Shown: positions 9,210 through 18,641 of the stretch, one piece after another
Layout: every line of letters starts with the position of its first letter
How positions within the stretch are numbered: position 1 is the first letter of the stretch
Source of the DNA: Clostridium cylindrosporum DSM 605
Lineage (GTDB): Bacteria; Bacillota; Clostridia; Clostridiales; Caloramatoraceae
Assembly: GCF_001047375.1 (NCBI RefSeq)
Contig: NZ_LFVU01000028.1
Span: 1-64,000, forward strand
Direction of reading: 5' to 3'
DNA: 64,000 nt
Notes under the pieces: generated by a model
Seen by the model: only the letters and a program-made list of their open reading frames with translations
Databases searched by the model: none
Told to the model about the DNA's origin: nothing
Translations under genes and position numbers: made by a program

Positions 9210-10652
9210 TTAAAAATAAATATCAGAAAACTCAACATTAACAGCATTTATAAGTCTATTATCAGAATCTAAGCAAATCTTATTTTCTTCTTCTATCTTA
9301 CCTTCCTTTATTGGAAGTACTATAGTAAATGTGCTACCAGTGCCTAATTCACTGTACACTTGTATTTTCCCTCCCATAATGGTCACTAGCATTTTTACAA
9401 GAGCTAAACCAATACCACTACCTTCAGCTTGTCTAGAAAGCTTACTTTCAACTTGTCCGAATCGTTGAAAGATTTTCTCATGTTTTTCTCTTGGGATTCC
9501 TATCCCAGTATCAATTACAGAAATAGCTATTGTATTGTCCATAGCATTTTCCTTAAGCTCAACTGTTATAACGCCACCCTCAGGTGTAAATTTAATAGCA
9601 TTTGATAAAAGATTTAAAATTATACGTTCATATTTTTCATCATCTACTATAGTATTTCTATTATCAATATTAGATTTAAAGCATAAGTTGATTTTCTTCT
9701 GGTCTGCATAAATATTTACTGATTCTGTAATTGACTTTGTTAAAAATACAATATCTATATTTTTTAAATTTAATTTAAACTGCTTTGAATTTAGCCTTGT
9801 AATATCAAGCAAATTATTAACGAGACGCAATTGCCTAAATGCATTCCTCTTAATGCTTGCTATAAGATTTTTAACAGACTCAGGAATATTATCCATATAT
9901 AAATGTTCAATTAATTGAATAGCAGAATAAATAACATTTATTGGTGTTTTGAACTCATGTGTAATAAGTGTTATAAACTCATCTTTCATAATAAGATCTT
10001 TTTCAAGCAGTTCTCTTTGCTTTTTTTCAGATATATATAACAATTCCTGTTGTTTATTAATTTTACGATTTTGTCTTCTAAGTAATAGTTCACGCTCTAT
10101 TGCATCGACTACTGTAGTTAATGTCATTAGGAAAAAAGGATTGTGAAGTATCACTGCAGTCATTATACATATAGTGCCTAAAAGATTATTATCATCTGAA
10201 TAATGGAATGGCACCCCATAGCAAGCAGTGTTATGTAAATGTGTATGATAATGATTAGCTCCTATTAACTGTACCGGGTGGTTTTGCTTAACTGTTAAAC
10301 TAACCACATTTGTACCTACATGCTCCTCAATAAATTGAACACCAGGTTTAATTCCCATTTCTGCAACTGTTGACCTTATAGTTTCATCTCCAAAGGTATC
10401 TAGCACATATCCACTTTCATCTGAAATACCTACTAGTATAGGGGTACCCTCTAGTGATTTAATTATTTTCTTACCAAAATAGTTTACAACCTCTAAAATC
10501 TCTTTATAATCTTCTTTTTTCCTTGCAAGCTCTAAATCCGACATAATATTTTGAGGCATTAACGGCTTATCAGGATCCATTCCTAAATCTCTACATCTCT
10601 TTTTTGATTCTAAAATATAACTTGCTTCTTGTTCCTGTATATTTTGCAACAT
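9210..10652 (-). CDS. Soluble sensor histidine kinase with GAF-like N-terminus
   Basis: 480 aa from the ATG at 10652, which has AAGGAGG upstream at 11 nt; an in-frame TTG at 10691 would overlap no RBS and is not preferred. The N-terminal ~190 residues resemble the GAF sensor of AcoR-type activators (SKKRCRDLGMDP, VGISDESGYVLDT, GTNVVSLTV, HYHTHLHNTACYGVPF). Then a coiled linker, a HisKA domain with the phospho-acceptor in THEFKTP (His about residue 232), and a HATPase domain with N box (LLSNAIKF), G1 (DTGIGIP) and G2 (GSGIGLALVK). No transmembrane segment, so it senses a cytoplasmic ligand, possibly redox or a small metabolite. No response regulator is adjacent: an orphan kinase. Confidence 0.88.
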   Translation of the reverse strand: MLQNIQEQEASYILESKKRCRDLGMDPDKPLMPQNIMSDLELARKKEDYKEILEVVNYFGKKIIKSLEGTPILVGISDESGYVLDTFGDETIRSTVAEMGIKPGVQFIEEHVGTNVVSLTVKQNHPVQLIGANHYHTHLHNTACYGVPFHYSDDNNLLGTICIMTAVILHNPFFLMTLTTVVDAIERELLLRRQNRKINKQQELLYISEKKQRELLEKDLIMKDEFITLITHEFKTPINVIYSAIQLIEHLYMDNIPESVKNLIASIKRNAFRQLRLVNNLLDITRLNSKQFKLNLKNIDIVFLTKSITESVNIYADQKKINLCFKSNIDNRNTIVDDEKYERIILNLLSNAIKFTPEGGVITVELKENAMDNTIAISVIDTGIGIPREKHEKIFQRFGQVESKLSRQAEGSGIGLALVKMLVTIMGGKIQVYSELGTGSTFTIVLPIKEGKIEEENKICLDSDNRLINAVNVEFSDIYF

Positions 10653-11100
10653 ATTACTGCATACCTCCTTAAGAACAAAATCAACTACCAACTCTATCTT
10701 AGAATACTATCACAATCTTTAAATATTTAATTAGTTCAAAGGAATCTTCTATAGTTAAAGTAGTGTATTTGTCTACTAAAAAATTAATACTAAGGATACT
10801 ACTCCTTTTATTTATTCTTTCTAAAACACCCCAGGTGGGTTCATTAACATTCATGTGTTTTATAGTATACAATCATTATAATTAAATAAAGTGCAATAAA
10901 TCAACACCTTATTCCTAAATAATACAATATTATTCATAATTTTCTAAAAAATCAACAAATAAACTTCAATATATTTTAAATTAATATTTTACTACTTCTT
11001 TTTTCTCTTTTAATCAACACTTTCTTAAGAATACATTTATAAAATTTAGGAATAATATTACTAATCGCAACACACTGGTTTGATTTGGGAGGATAATATT
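10653..11100. other. Divergent intergenic region
   Basis: About 450 nt between the divergent kinase and amino acid permease genes. Very AT-rich, no supported ORF, no T-box or other riboswitch motif recognised. GGGAGG at 11087-11092 is the permease ribosome binding site. Confidence 0.4.
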
Positions 11101-12555
11101 ATGGACAAAAAACAACAAGGCTTGTCCGCAGGACATCTTACAATGATGGCACTAGGCACCGTTATAGGTGGTTCATTTTTTTTAGGTTCCTCTGTAGCTA
11201 TTAATGCCGCTGGACCCTCTATTCTTATAGCTTATGTACTTGGAGGAATATTAGTTTATTTTATACTTTATGCTTTATCCGAAATAACTGTAGCAAATCC
11301 CCATTCAGGTTCTTTTCATACCTTTGCGGCACAAATCTTTGGTCCAGGAATTGGGTTTGTTGTAGGTTGGGTATATTGGACTGGAATGGTTTTATCTATG
11401 TCTAGTGAAGCTACTGCTGTATCAATATTGCTACGTAATTGGATTCCTAATATACCTATCTCCTTGCTAGGAAGCTTAATAATCATTGCTGTTACTTTAC
11501 TTAATCTTTTAGGAGCAACTAAGTTAAGCAAGCTAGAAAGTAGCCTTGCAGCAGTAAAGTTAATCGCAATAGTCTCCTTTATTGTTATTTCTATACTACT
11601 AATTCTGGGAATAATTAATAAAACAACACCGATTGGCATTGGAGAGTTAACTAGGGAGCCCTTTGCACCAGGAGGAATAAAAGGGATTGCAGGCAGTATG
11701 CTTATAGTTATGTTTGCCTATGCTGGCTTTGAAATAATTGGATTAGCTGCCTCAGAAACAGCCCAGCCTAGAAAAACTATCCCTAAAGCAATTAGAAACA
11801 CTGTTTTTGCTCTGGTAAGCTTATACATATTATCTATACTTGTACTACTTCCACTAACTCCAACATCTATGCTTAATGAAAATATGAGTCCTTTGGTAGC
11901 TACTCTTAATAGATGGGGAATGGGTTGGGCCAGTAGTGTAATGAATTTTGTACTTATTACAGCTATACTATCAGCTTCCCTAGCAGCTATGTTTGGAATT
12001 GGAAGAATGATGAGATCTCTTGCTGATGAAGGTCAGGCTCCAGCATGGCTAAAAGATAAGAAAGATGTCCCTTATCGCGGAATACTCTTTTCTGGCTTTT
12101 CAATGTTATTAGCATTTTGGTTAGGTCTTTTATTCCCTAGAATGTATTTATTTCTCATAAGTTCAGGTGGTTTTGCTCTACTCTTTACATATATAGTAAT
12201 TTTAGCTATACATATTCGATTCCGTAAAATGAATGGTTGTCCCCCAGAAGGAAAATGTCAGATGCCTGGATTCCCATACACCTCTTGGTTCGCCTTGATA
12301 AGTATGGTTATTATTATCGCGAGCATGCCTTTTATCTCAGGGCAAGGATCCGGACTTGTAGCTGGAATCATAATGATAGCAGTATATTCACTAGCCTATG
12401 GAGCTATTAGATTTTTCGCTAATTCAAAAGTGAAGAACACCTCTAATAGAAGTATAAATCTTAGGAGATATAATGAGAATTTCACAACAGAATTCTCCAA
12501 GGAACTAACTGATGAAGATAATTGTAATTGCAAAAATAAGTCTAATAAAAAATAG
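11101..12555 (+). CDS. APC-family amino acid permease
   Basis: 484 aa from the ATG at 11101, placed 8 nt after GGGAGG; an upstream in-frame start at 11080 would precede the RBS. Typical APC N-terminus (MALGTVIGGSFFLGSS, the substrate-binding GxG region of helix 1), about 12 hydrophobic segments, GSFHTFAAQIFGPGIGFVVG, and FAYAGFEIIGLAASETAQPRKTIPKA as in the AAT/GABA permease group. Imports an amino acid by proton symport; the substrate cannot be told from sequence. Supplying Stickland amino acids is plausible given the glycine reductase operon in the same window. The C-terminus (CNCKNKSNKK) is a short hydrophilic tail. Confidence 0.85.
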   Translation: MDKKQQGLSAGHLTMMALGTVIGGSFFLGSSVAINAAGPSILIAYVLGGILVYFILYALSEITVANPHSGSFHTFAAQIFGPGIGFVVGWVYWTGMVLSMSSEATAVSILLRNWIPNIPISLLGSLIIIAVTLLNLLGATKLSKLESSLAAVKLIAIVSFIVISILLILGIINKTTPIGIGELTREPFAPGGIKGIAGSMLIVMFAYAGFEIIGLAASETAQPRKTIPKAIRNTVFALVSLYILSILVLLPLTPTSMLNENMSPLVATLNRWGMGWASSVMNFVLITAILSASLAAMFGIGRMMRSLADEGQAPAWLKDKKDVPYRGILFSGFSMLLAFWLGLLFPRMYLFLISSGGFALLFTYIVILAIHIRFRKMNGCPPEGKCQMPGFPYTSWFALISMVIIIASMPFISGQGSGLVAGIIMIAVYSLAYGAIRFFANSKVKNTSNRSINLRRYNENFTTEFSKELTDEDNCNCKNKSNKK

Positions 12556-12595
12556 ATTATATCTACACTGCCTTTAATTGAAATATATTATTTAT

Positions 12596-12645
12596 AAAAG
12601 ATGCACACACCTAACTTTTAAAAGTTTAGGAGTGTGCATTTAATT
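12596..12645. terminator. Bidirectional terminator between permease and hisA
   Basis: Long hairpin (12601-12639, ATGCACAC...GTGTGCAT arms) between convergent genes, A/T-rich tracts on both sides. Confidence 0.85.
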
Positions 12646-12649
12646 TATA

Positions 12650-13414
12650 TTATTTATTAAGCTTTTCAAAGTATTCTACAACTTCACTATAGGATAAATT
12701 CCCTCCAAAAATATCAAGGGCACTTCCTATTGTTACATCAATTTTATTTTGACCTAATCTTTTTATAGTTTCTATATCTTCAAAAGTATGCACTCCACCG
12801 GCATATGTAGTTGGTATTGTAACCCACTCACCTAATAATTCAACTAAGTCTTCTTGTATTCCTCTGCACTGTCCTTCAACATCAACAGCGTGCACTAAAA
12901 ACTCATCACAATAGCCTTCGAGCTTAGCTATATTATCCTTGTTTAACTCAAAGTTAGTGTACTTTTGCCATCTATCAGTTACTACATAATACTTTCCGTC
13001 TTTTTTTCTACAGCTTAAGTCTAGAACAAGCTTTTCTTTTCCGATAACCTCTACTACTTTATTTAAGTTTTCCCAGTTTATTTCCCCATCTTTAAATACA
13101 AATGAGGTAATTATAACGTGACTTGCTCCGTTATCTAAATAAAACTTAGCATTATCTGAATTTATGCCTCCTCCTACTTGAAGACCACTTGGATAAGACT
13201 TTAAAGCTTCAAGAGCTGCCTCAGTATTCCCAGGCCCTAACATAATTACATGTCCAGCAGTAAGATTATCCTTTTGGAACATCTCACCATAATATGATGG
13301 TTCCTTATCAGATATAAAATTCTCTATTAGCCCTTCTCCTTTATCTGATAAACTCCCCCCAACTATTTGCTTTACACGTCCTGAATGTATATCTATACAA
13401 GGTCTTAATCTCAT
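12650..13414 (-). CDS. hisA: Eukaryotic-type phosphoribosylformimino-AICAR ribotide isomerase
   Basis: 254 aa TIM barrel. RPCIDIHSGRVKQIVGG and HVIMLGPGN, with QVGGGINSDNA and TTYAGGVHTFEDI phosphate-binding loops, follow the fungal/plant His6 form of HisA rather than the usual bacterial form (which starts IPAIDLxxGxxVRLxQG). The enzyme catalyses the fourth step of histidine synthesis (ProFAR to PRFAR, an Amadori rearrangement). It stands alone, with no other his genes nearby, and converges on the upstream permease. Either the his genes are scattered or the enzyme is a transferred, possibly dual-use isomerase. Confidence 0.88.
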   Translation of the reverse strand: MRLRPCIDIHSGRVKQIVGGSLSDKGEGLIENFISDKEPSYYGEMFQKDNLTAGHVIMLGPGNTEAALEALKSYPSGLQVGGGINSDNAKFYLDNGASHVIITSFVFKDGEINWENLNKVVEVIGKEKLVLDLSCRKKDGKYYVVTDRWQKYTNFELNKDNIAKLEGYCDEFLVHAVDVEGQCRGIQEDLVELLGEWVTIPTTYAGGVHTFEDIETIKRLGQNKIDVTIGSALDIFGGNLSYSEVVEYFEKLNK

Positions 13415-13682
13415 CTATATAACCCCTCCCGATGTTTATTTTACCTTCTATTTTTATCTACATATATTCCCCTATTAAACCTTATCTATATTTTAAGATA
13501 TATACATATAGTTTAACAAATCTTAAAACATTAAGTCAAAGTAAAAACTCCAACATTTTCGTCGTGATTTAAATAAATAATACATATTAACTATATTGAC
13601 TCCCAATGTAATACTGTAAAACTTACTTCTGTCCTTTATGCTACTATGCTTTTATGCTAAACTTATCTAGAGGTGTATAGTT

Positions 13683-14081
13683 ATGAAGAAATTAATAAAA
13701 GTCGTTGGTGCAATTATTGAAAATGAAAATAACGAAATACTATGTGCTCTTCGTTCTCCTAAAATGTCCATTCCGAACAGCTGGGAATTTCCTGGTGGAA
13801 AAATAGAAGATAAGGAATCATTAAAGCAAGCTATAGAAAGAGAAATTAAAGAAGAGCTCGCTTGTGATATAGAATTTCTTGATATTTTTAATGATAATAC
13901 TCATGAATATGATAACTTTGTAGTGAACTTAATTACTGTTAAGTGTAAATTAATCTCTGGTACACCTGTCGCAAAGGAACACTCAAAACTAATATGGTTA
14001 CATAGAGAAAATTTACTTTCACTAAAATGGGCCCCAGCAGATATTCCTGCAGTTAAGCAGTTAGTAGCAGAAAAGGTATAG
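13683..14081 (+). CDS. Nudix hydrolase, MutT-like (8-oxo-dGTP type)
   Basis: 132 aa. Nudix box at about residues 39-61 (GKIEDKESLKQAIEREIKEE, matching Gx5Ex7REUxEE). N-terminal VVGAIIENENNEILCALRS and WEFPGGK are standard for MutT/CTP-pyrophosphatase relatives. Probable role: sanitising oxidised nucleotides; NudG-like CTP pyrophosphatase is an alternative. Start ATG 13683 with AGAGGTG upstream. The terminator hairpin overlaps its 3' end and is shared with the convergent helicase gene. Confidence 0.88.
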   Translation: MKKLIKVVGAIIENENNEILCALRSPKMSIPNSWEFPGGKIEDKESLKQAIEREIKEELACDIEFLDIFNDNTHEYDNFVVNLITVKCKLISGTPVAKEHSKLIWLHRENLLSLKWAPADIPAVKQLVAEKV

Positions 14082-14103
14082 CAAAACTTGCTATACCTTT
14101 TTT
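14071..14103. terminator. Bidirectional terminator overlapping the Nudix 3' end
   Basis: AAGGTATAGC-loop-GCTATACCTT followed by T6; A4 on the other side, so it serves both convergent genes. It includes the last codons of the Nudix gene. Confidence 0.88.
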
Positions 14104-16985
14104 GTAAACTCTGTATATATGCCTGTTGGCATTTCATTTTCAAGCTTCATTAAAACAGTTATAGGCTTTTCCCCTTCAAAGCTATCAACATCACCTTTGC
14201 CTATATAAATATAGGGTTCTACTACTCCATCAATTTCTTTATACTTTCTTACTAATATGTGTAAATTAATATTTCTCTCTTTATTATAGATAATATTCTT
14301 ACCTCTTTCAGAACTTTGAGCAGTATTATTTGGACTTTGCCATTGAAAGTATTTTTTATCTATAAATTTATCCTTATAATTTATACTCTCTTTAATTCCC
14401 TCTTCCTTATGTAAATCTACAAAAATAAAATATTCATTTCCATTTGTTATAAGTCCACTTCCTCTAAAAGAACTGTGAATTTTAGTATAATTTGAAAGTA
14501 ATGCAGCATCTACCATTTGATACTGTTCATATAACTTAAAGAATGGAACTCCAAAGTTTTTACTTCCAAATTCCTTTTCATATCTTATAAGAGCATAATT
14601 TACAATATCTTCAACATATCTTCTATAATTTATATTATTAATAACATTCTTAAAATCTGAAGTACAACTTAAAATGCCTTCATTCAAATTAAAGCATTTA
14701 ATATTATTTCTCACTTGAGATGAATCATAGTAATTTTGATTTAGACATTGGAATGCATGAAGAATACTTTCTTCATCGCAGCTATCAATATACTTTAATA
14801 CTTCAATTTTACCTTGATTAATATCTATAGTTTCATGCTTTAAAAGATATTTTATTATACTAAATTCATATGGTCTTTTTATTGGCAATCTATCTGTTAA
14901 CTCCTTTAGAATTTTAAAGAAAACTTCATCATCTAATAGAGACTTTAACTCATTATCACTTTCAACTTTAGCAACAAAATTAGTATACGTCTTTTCCTTA
15001 TTTAGGAACTTTAAAGGATTTGGAGCTCCATCATATTTTATGTAGTCCATAAGCAGATATGGAACCTTGCCCCCATTCATTTTCTTAAACTCAAGGTATT
15101 CTTCCTTTAAATATCTCATAGAATTAAAATTTTCTTCATTTAACTGATCGAGTATCCTCTCTTGAATAATTCTATCCATTTGAATATTAGTGCATCCTGG
15201 TATATTTCCAAACCCAGTTGCCACAGCTATCTTTAAGCTGTCCTTGTCATAGAATCTTGCACCATTTAAAGCTATTGCTATTAAAAATGCCTTCTTATGA
15301 TTACCTATAAAGTCTAATACAGTAAGAAAAGTTTTATCCTTATACTTTCTAAGCCCTCTACCAAGTTGCTGTATAAAAATTATAGGTGAACTAGTTGGCC
15401 TAAGCATAAGAACTTGATTAATAGATGGTATATCCACACCTTCATTAAAAATATCTACTGTAAATATAACATCTAGATCATCTTCATCTGACTCTAGCTT
15501 CTTTATAAAATGCTCTCTTTCATCAGCAGAGTTAGCGCCTGTTAAACATACACTCCAAATCCCTCTTTTGTTAAATTCCTCTGCCATATACTGAGCATGC
15601 TCAATACTCGCACAGAAACCTACACACTTAAGCTTCTCTCCATCATGACCATAGAAGTTCATTTTCTCTACTATAAAATCAACTCTTTCATTAACCTTAA
15701 GTCTTTTAACTATCTCATCTACGTCATTTATCTTTACATCACTTAAGTCAATTCCTTCAATGTCAGTTATTCCAAAGTAATGAAAAGGAATAACTAATTC
15801 TAATCCTAAAGCTTCTCTAAGTCTCACTTCTAGAGCCACATTGTTACCAAATATATCGAATATATCTCCTCCATCACACCTTTCTGGAGTAGCCGTCATA
15901 CCTAGTAAAAACTTTGGTTTAAAATAGCTAATTACTTTTTCATAGGAAGAACTTGCAGCATGATGTGCCTCATCTATAATAATATAATCAAACTCTTCTC
16001 TCGAAAAACTTTCTAAACTATTATTCATTGATTGTATAGTAGAAAATAAATAATCCGAACTAAAATCTTTACTTGAACCTGTTAATAATCCCGTTGTTTT
16101 ATTTTTATTTTTCACAAGCTTTCTAAAAGTTCTCTCTGCTGTTCTTAAAATTTCCTCTCTATGAACTATAAATAGCATCTTTTTAGGATTGTAATTTATA
16201 ACATCAAAAGCTGACATATAGGTTTTCCCAGTACCAGTTGCAGCAATAACTAATGCCTTACTCTCTCCTGATGCTCTTAATCTATTTAAATTATCCATTG
16301 CTCTTTTTTGCATATCGTTAGGGGATATAAGTTCATAATCACTAAACTCTAAAGTGCTAGCTTTATTTATTTTTTTAAGCTCTTTTATGAAAGTACTATA
16401 ACTATCAAGAAAATCGTCATTTACAATGGTGGTAGTTTCCCATAGGCTTAAATACTCCTCTAAAACCTCACGGGTAAAGCTATCATCCTTTTTAGAAATA
16501 ACCTTAACATTCCATTCAACATTACTTTTTAATGCACTTTGAGTTATATTAGAAGACCCTATAATGATCTTATAATCTTCCTTATTTTCAAAAATATAAG
16601 CCTTAGTATGAAACCCCTTATTTTTATTAGCTATAAAAACCTTTAAATCTATATTTGTGAACCTTTTTATTCTTTCTAGAGCTTTTGGTTCAGTAAAGTT
16701 GAGGTAGGTTGATGTTACTATCTTTCCATGAACACCTCTTTCTTCAAGCTCCTTAAAAGAATCTAATAACAGCTGAAGTCCACTAAAATTAATAAAAGCT
16801 ACACTAAAATAGAATCTTTCACATTCACTTAAACACTTTTTAAGTTCATTTAATAAATTCCCATCTTCATAGTTTACAATTAGCTTATTGTTAACTAAAA
16901 ACTCTGTACTCTTTATTTCTTCGTAAATAGCTCCTTCTAAATCAACTTGCATATTCTCTTTAACATCTATACTGTCAAATATCAC
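14091..16985 (-). CDS. PLD-domain DEAD/DEAH-box helicase with DUF3427-type C-terminus
   Basis: 964 aa starting at a GTG (GGAGAAAG 6 nt upstream). Residues ~40-205: phospholipase-D-like nuclease module with one visible HxK motif (FHTKAYIF...IIIGSSNIT). Residues ~225-620: superfamily 2 helicase with AATGTGKT (Walker A), IIIDEAHHA (DEAH), MTATPERCDG, and motif VI QQLGRGLRKYKDK. The remainder matches the DUF3427 arrangement (HILVRKYK, YIYIGKGDVDSFEGEKPI). This architecture is found in many Firmicutes, sometimes near restriction systems, and is thought to act on DNA. No restriction or methylase genes lie beside it here, so a defence role is only possible. Confidence 0.85.
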   Translation of the reverse strand: MIFDSIDVKENMQVDLEGAIYEEIKSTEFLVNNKLIVNYEDGNLLNELKKCLSECERFYFSVAFINFSGLQLLLDSFKELEERGVHGKIVTSTYLNFTEPKALERIKRFTNIDLKVFIANKNKGFHTKAYIFENKEDYKIIIGSSNITQSALKSNVEWNVKVISKKDDSFTREVLEEYLSLWETTTIVNDDFLDSYSTFIKELKKINKASTLEFSDYELISPNDMQKRAMDNLNRLRASGESKALVIAATGTGKTYMSAFDVINYNPKKMLFIVHREEILRTAERTFRKLVKNKNKTTGLLTGSSKDFSSDYLFSTIQSMNNSLESFSREEFDYIIIDEAHHAASSSYEKVISYFKPKFLLGMTATPERCDGGDIFDIFGNNVALEVRLREALGLELVIPFHYFGITDIEGIDLSDVKINDVDEIVKRLKVNERVDFIVEKMNFYGHDGEKLKCVGFCASIEHAQYMAEEFNKRGIWSVCLTGANSADEREHFIKKLESDEDDLDVIFTVDIFNEGVDIPSINQVLMLRPTSSPIIFIQQLGRGLRKYKDKTFLTVLDFIGNHKKAFLIAIALNGARFYDKDSLKIAVATGFGNIPGCTNIQMDRIIQERILDQLNEENFNSMRYLKEEYLEFKKMNGGKVPYLLMDYIKYDGAPNPLKFLNKEKTYTNFVAKVESDNELKSLLDDEVFFKILKELTDRLPIKRPYEFSIIKYLLKHETIDINQGKIEVLKYIDSCDEESILHAFQCLNQNYYDSSQVRNNIKCFNLNEGILSCTSDFKNVINNINYRRYVEDIVNYALIRYEKEFGSKNFGVPFFKLYEQYQMVDAALLSNYTKIHSSFRGSGLITNGNEYFIFVDLHKEEGIKESINYKDKFIDKKYFQWQSPNNTAQSSERGKNIIYNKERNINLHILVRKYKEIDGVVEPYIYIGKGDVDSFEGEKPITVLMKLENEMPTGIYTEFTKKV

Positions 16986-17316
16986 TTTATCTTTCTCCTA
17001 TTTAATACAATTTTGTCTATAAAATGTTTTTCTATATTAAAATTATACTCGATCTCTAAATTCATTTAAATGAATAATCAGTAAAATCTTTTATTGCTAG
17101 ATTTATCACATACTTATATTTTTTTACCTATCTAAAACTTCAATTAAATAGATACATAGAAAAGGCAGTATAATTATTATAAAGAAGGGATACATTTAAT
17201 AAGTGAGAAGTAAAATTAACTATTTTGATGTGTATTCTTTATGACATATAAAGAGTTTATAGCGATGATTCCTATAATCTACACTACTTTAATATATCTT
17301 ACTGGAGGTTTATATT
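16986..17316. other. Divergent intergenic region
   Basis: No ORF of note. A TATAAT-like element at about 17169 on the + strand may be the -10 for the NifX-like gene, but I see no good -35. Confidence 0.3.
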
Positions 17317-17682
17317 ATGAAAATTGCACTACCATCTCGTAATAACCAAATTGATGATCACTTTGGACACTGTGAATACTTCACTGTTTTCACAGTTGAC
17401 ACACAAAATAAAGAAATACTATCTTCTGATACTGTTCCATCACCATCAGGTTGTGGTTGCAAGTCAAATATTGCATCCGTTCTTTCTGATAAGGGTGTTA
17501 AAGTTATGCTTGCAGGTAATATGGGTGAAGGTGCTGTAAATGCCCTTAACAACTCAGGAATAGAAGTATTACGTGGTTGCTCTGGGGATGTAAAGACAGT
17601 AGCTTTAAAATGGCTAGAAGGATCTCTTATAGATTCTAGTGATAATTGCCATGCCCATGGTCATGAGTGTCACCACGAATAA
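17317..17682 (+). CDS. NifX/NifB-type iron-molybdenum cofactor-binding protein
   Basis: 121 aa, single Nitro_FeMo-Co domain: MKIALPSRNNQIDDHFGHCEYF at the start (DxHFGHC), a GCGCKSN cysteine patch and LAGNMGEGA. C-terminal His/Cys tail (HAHGHECHHE) probably binds metal. Small stand-alone proteins of this type in clostridia bind Fe-S or Mo-Fe-S clusters and are not evidence of nitrogen fixation. Strong RBS CTGGAGG 10 nt before ATG; monocistronic with its own terminator. Confidence 0.88.
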   Translation: MKIALPSRNNQIDDHFGHCEYFTVFTVDTQNKEILSSDTVPSPSGCGCKSNIASVLSDKGVKVMLAGNMGEGAVNALNNSGIEVLRGCSGDVKTVALKWLEGSLIDSSDNCHAHGHECHHE

Positions 17683-17716
17683 AGATTTTAAGAACAATAC
17701 TTTCTAAAATTATGTA

Positions 17717-17750
17717 AAATAACCTCACCAAACTGGTGAGGTTATTAATT
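17717..17750. terminator. Bidirectional terminator
   Basis: AATAACCTCACC-aaac-TGGTGAGGTTATT hairpin between convergent genes. Almost the same hairpin recurs at 21505-21533. Confidence 0.85.
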
Positions 17751-18560
17751 TTATACTTCAACTCTTGGTTTCCCTGGATTACAGCCAGGTTTATTTATAT
17801 TAGCAACCATTGAAAGCTTCGTCAGGTAATAACATTCTTCCCTAAACATATGGTCTGGTACTAAAGGAGAAAGAGAACTAAGTACTTTCTTTTCAGTTAC
17901 TCCTTCTTCTAATTCCTTTAAGAACTTCTTAAATAATGTCATTTTCTCATCAGCATCTTCATTAAGCTTTCTTAGTGCTGGGAAGTCACAAAGACCGGTT
18001 CTCCTATACCCGTTAAACTCTATTGACTTTAAGTAAAGGTTCGTAAATACTTTTTCATATATATTGCTTTTATTAATCAATTCTTTCTCTGTATCATCTA
18101 ATCTAGCTGATATGGCTCTAGCGTGTCCTGCTCCATCTAAAAGCCATAACAAGTGAAGTTGCATATCTCTTTGTAAAGAGGTTTTACCCGCCATTAATCC
18201 TTTTAAAATGCAAATGTAGCTATCTAACTCATTTAGCATATGATTTACAAATGTAGGAGGAAGATCAAAATTAATTTTGCCTGAAATCTGTTTAGTAAGA
18301 ATAGATAATTTAAATTCCCTAAGTTTCATTGCAGCATCATATGCTTCATGATTTAAATCTGTAACCTCTTCCAAAGAAAGCTGTTTACGGGACTTTTGCA
18401 ATAAATTATCAAATAAATTAATAAATTCATTAGCCTTTTGAATATTCGTCGTCTCCTTTGGTGAAAGCGCATTTAGAATAAACCTAGAATGATCTCCTAA
18501 AATTTGAAGCCAAAAACGATGTTCAAAAAGTGCCATTTCTTTAATATTGTTTACCTTCAA
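17751..18560 (-). CDS. DUF2935 protein (ferritin-like, metal-binding)
   Basis: 269 aa, helical, with two repeats of a ferritin-like half: EHRFW near the N-terminus, a central HLLWLLDGAGHARAI, and DHMFREECYY near the C-terminus, the E/H pairs typical of DUF2935 proteins of Bacilli and Clostridia. Probably binds a di-metal centre; function unknown. Start is TTG at 18560, 4 nt after GGAGGATAATA. It is the last gene downstream of the ECF transporter genes but may be transcribed separately. Confidence 0.85.
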   Translation of the reverse strand: MKVNNIKEMALFEHRFWLQILGDHSRFILNALSPKETTNIQKANEFINLFDNLLQKSRKQLSLEEVTDLNHEAYDAAMKLREFKLSILTKQISGKINFDLPPTFVNHMLNELDSYICILKGLMAGKTSLQRDMQLHLLWLLDGAGHARAISARLDDTEKELINKSNIYEKVFTNLYLKSIEFNGYRRTGLCDFPALRKLNEDADEKMTLFKKFLKELEEGVTEKKVLSSLSPLVPDHMFREECYYLTKLSMVANINKPGCNPGKPRVEV

Positions 18561-18641
18561 TATTATCCTCCAAAATAAACTCTATCTTACCATTTTATGA
18601 ACGTCTAAAATCTTTGTTACAAATACAAAAATTAAAATTCT

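Noticed and set aside
10653-11100. T-box leader before the amino acid permease
   Set aside because: No T-box sequence (TGGnACCGCG) or specifier-stem arrangement.
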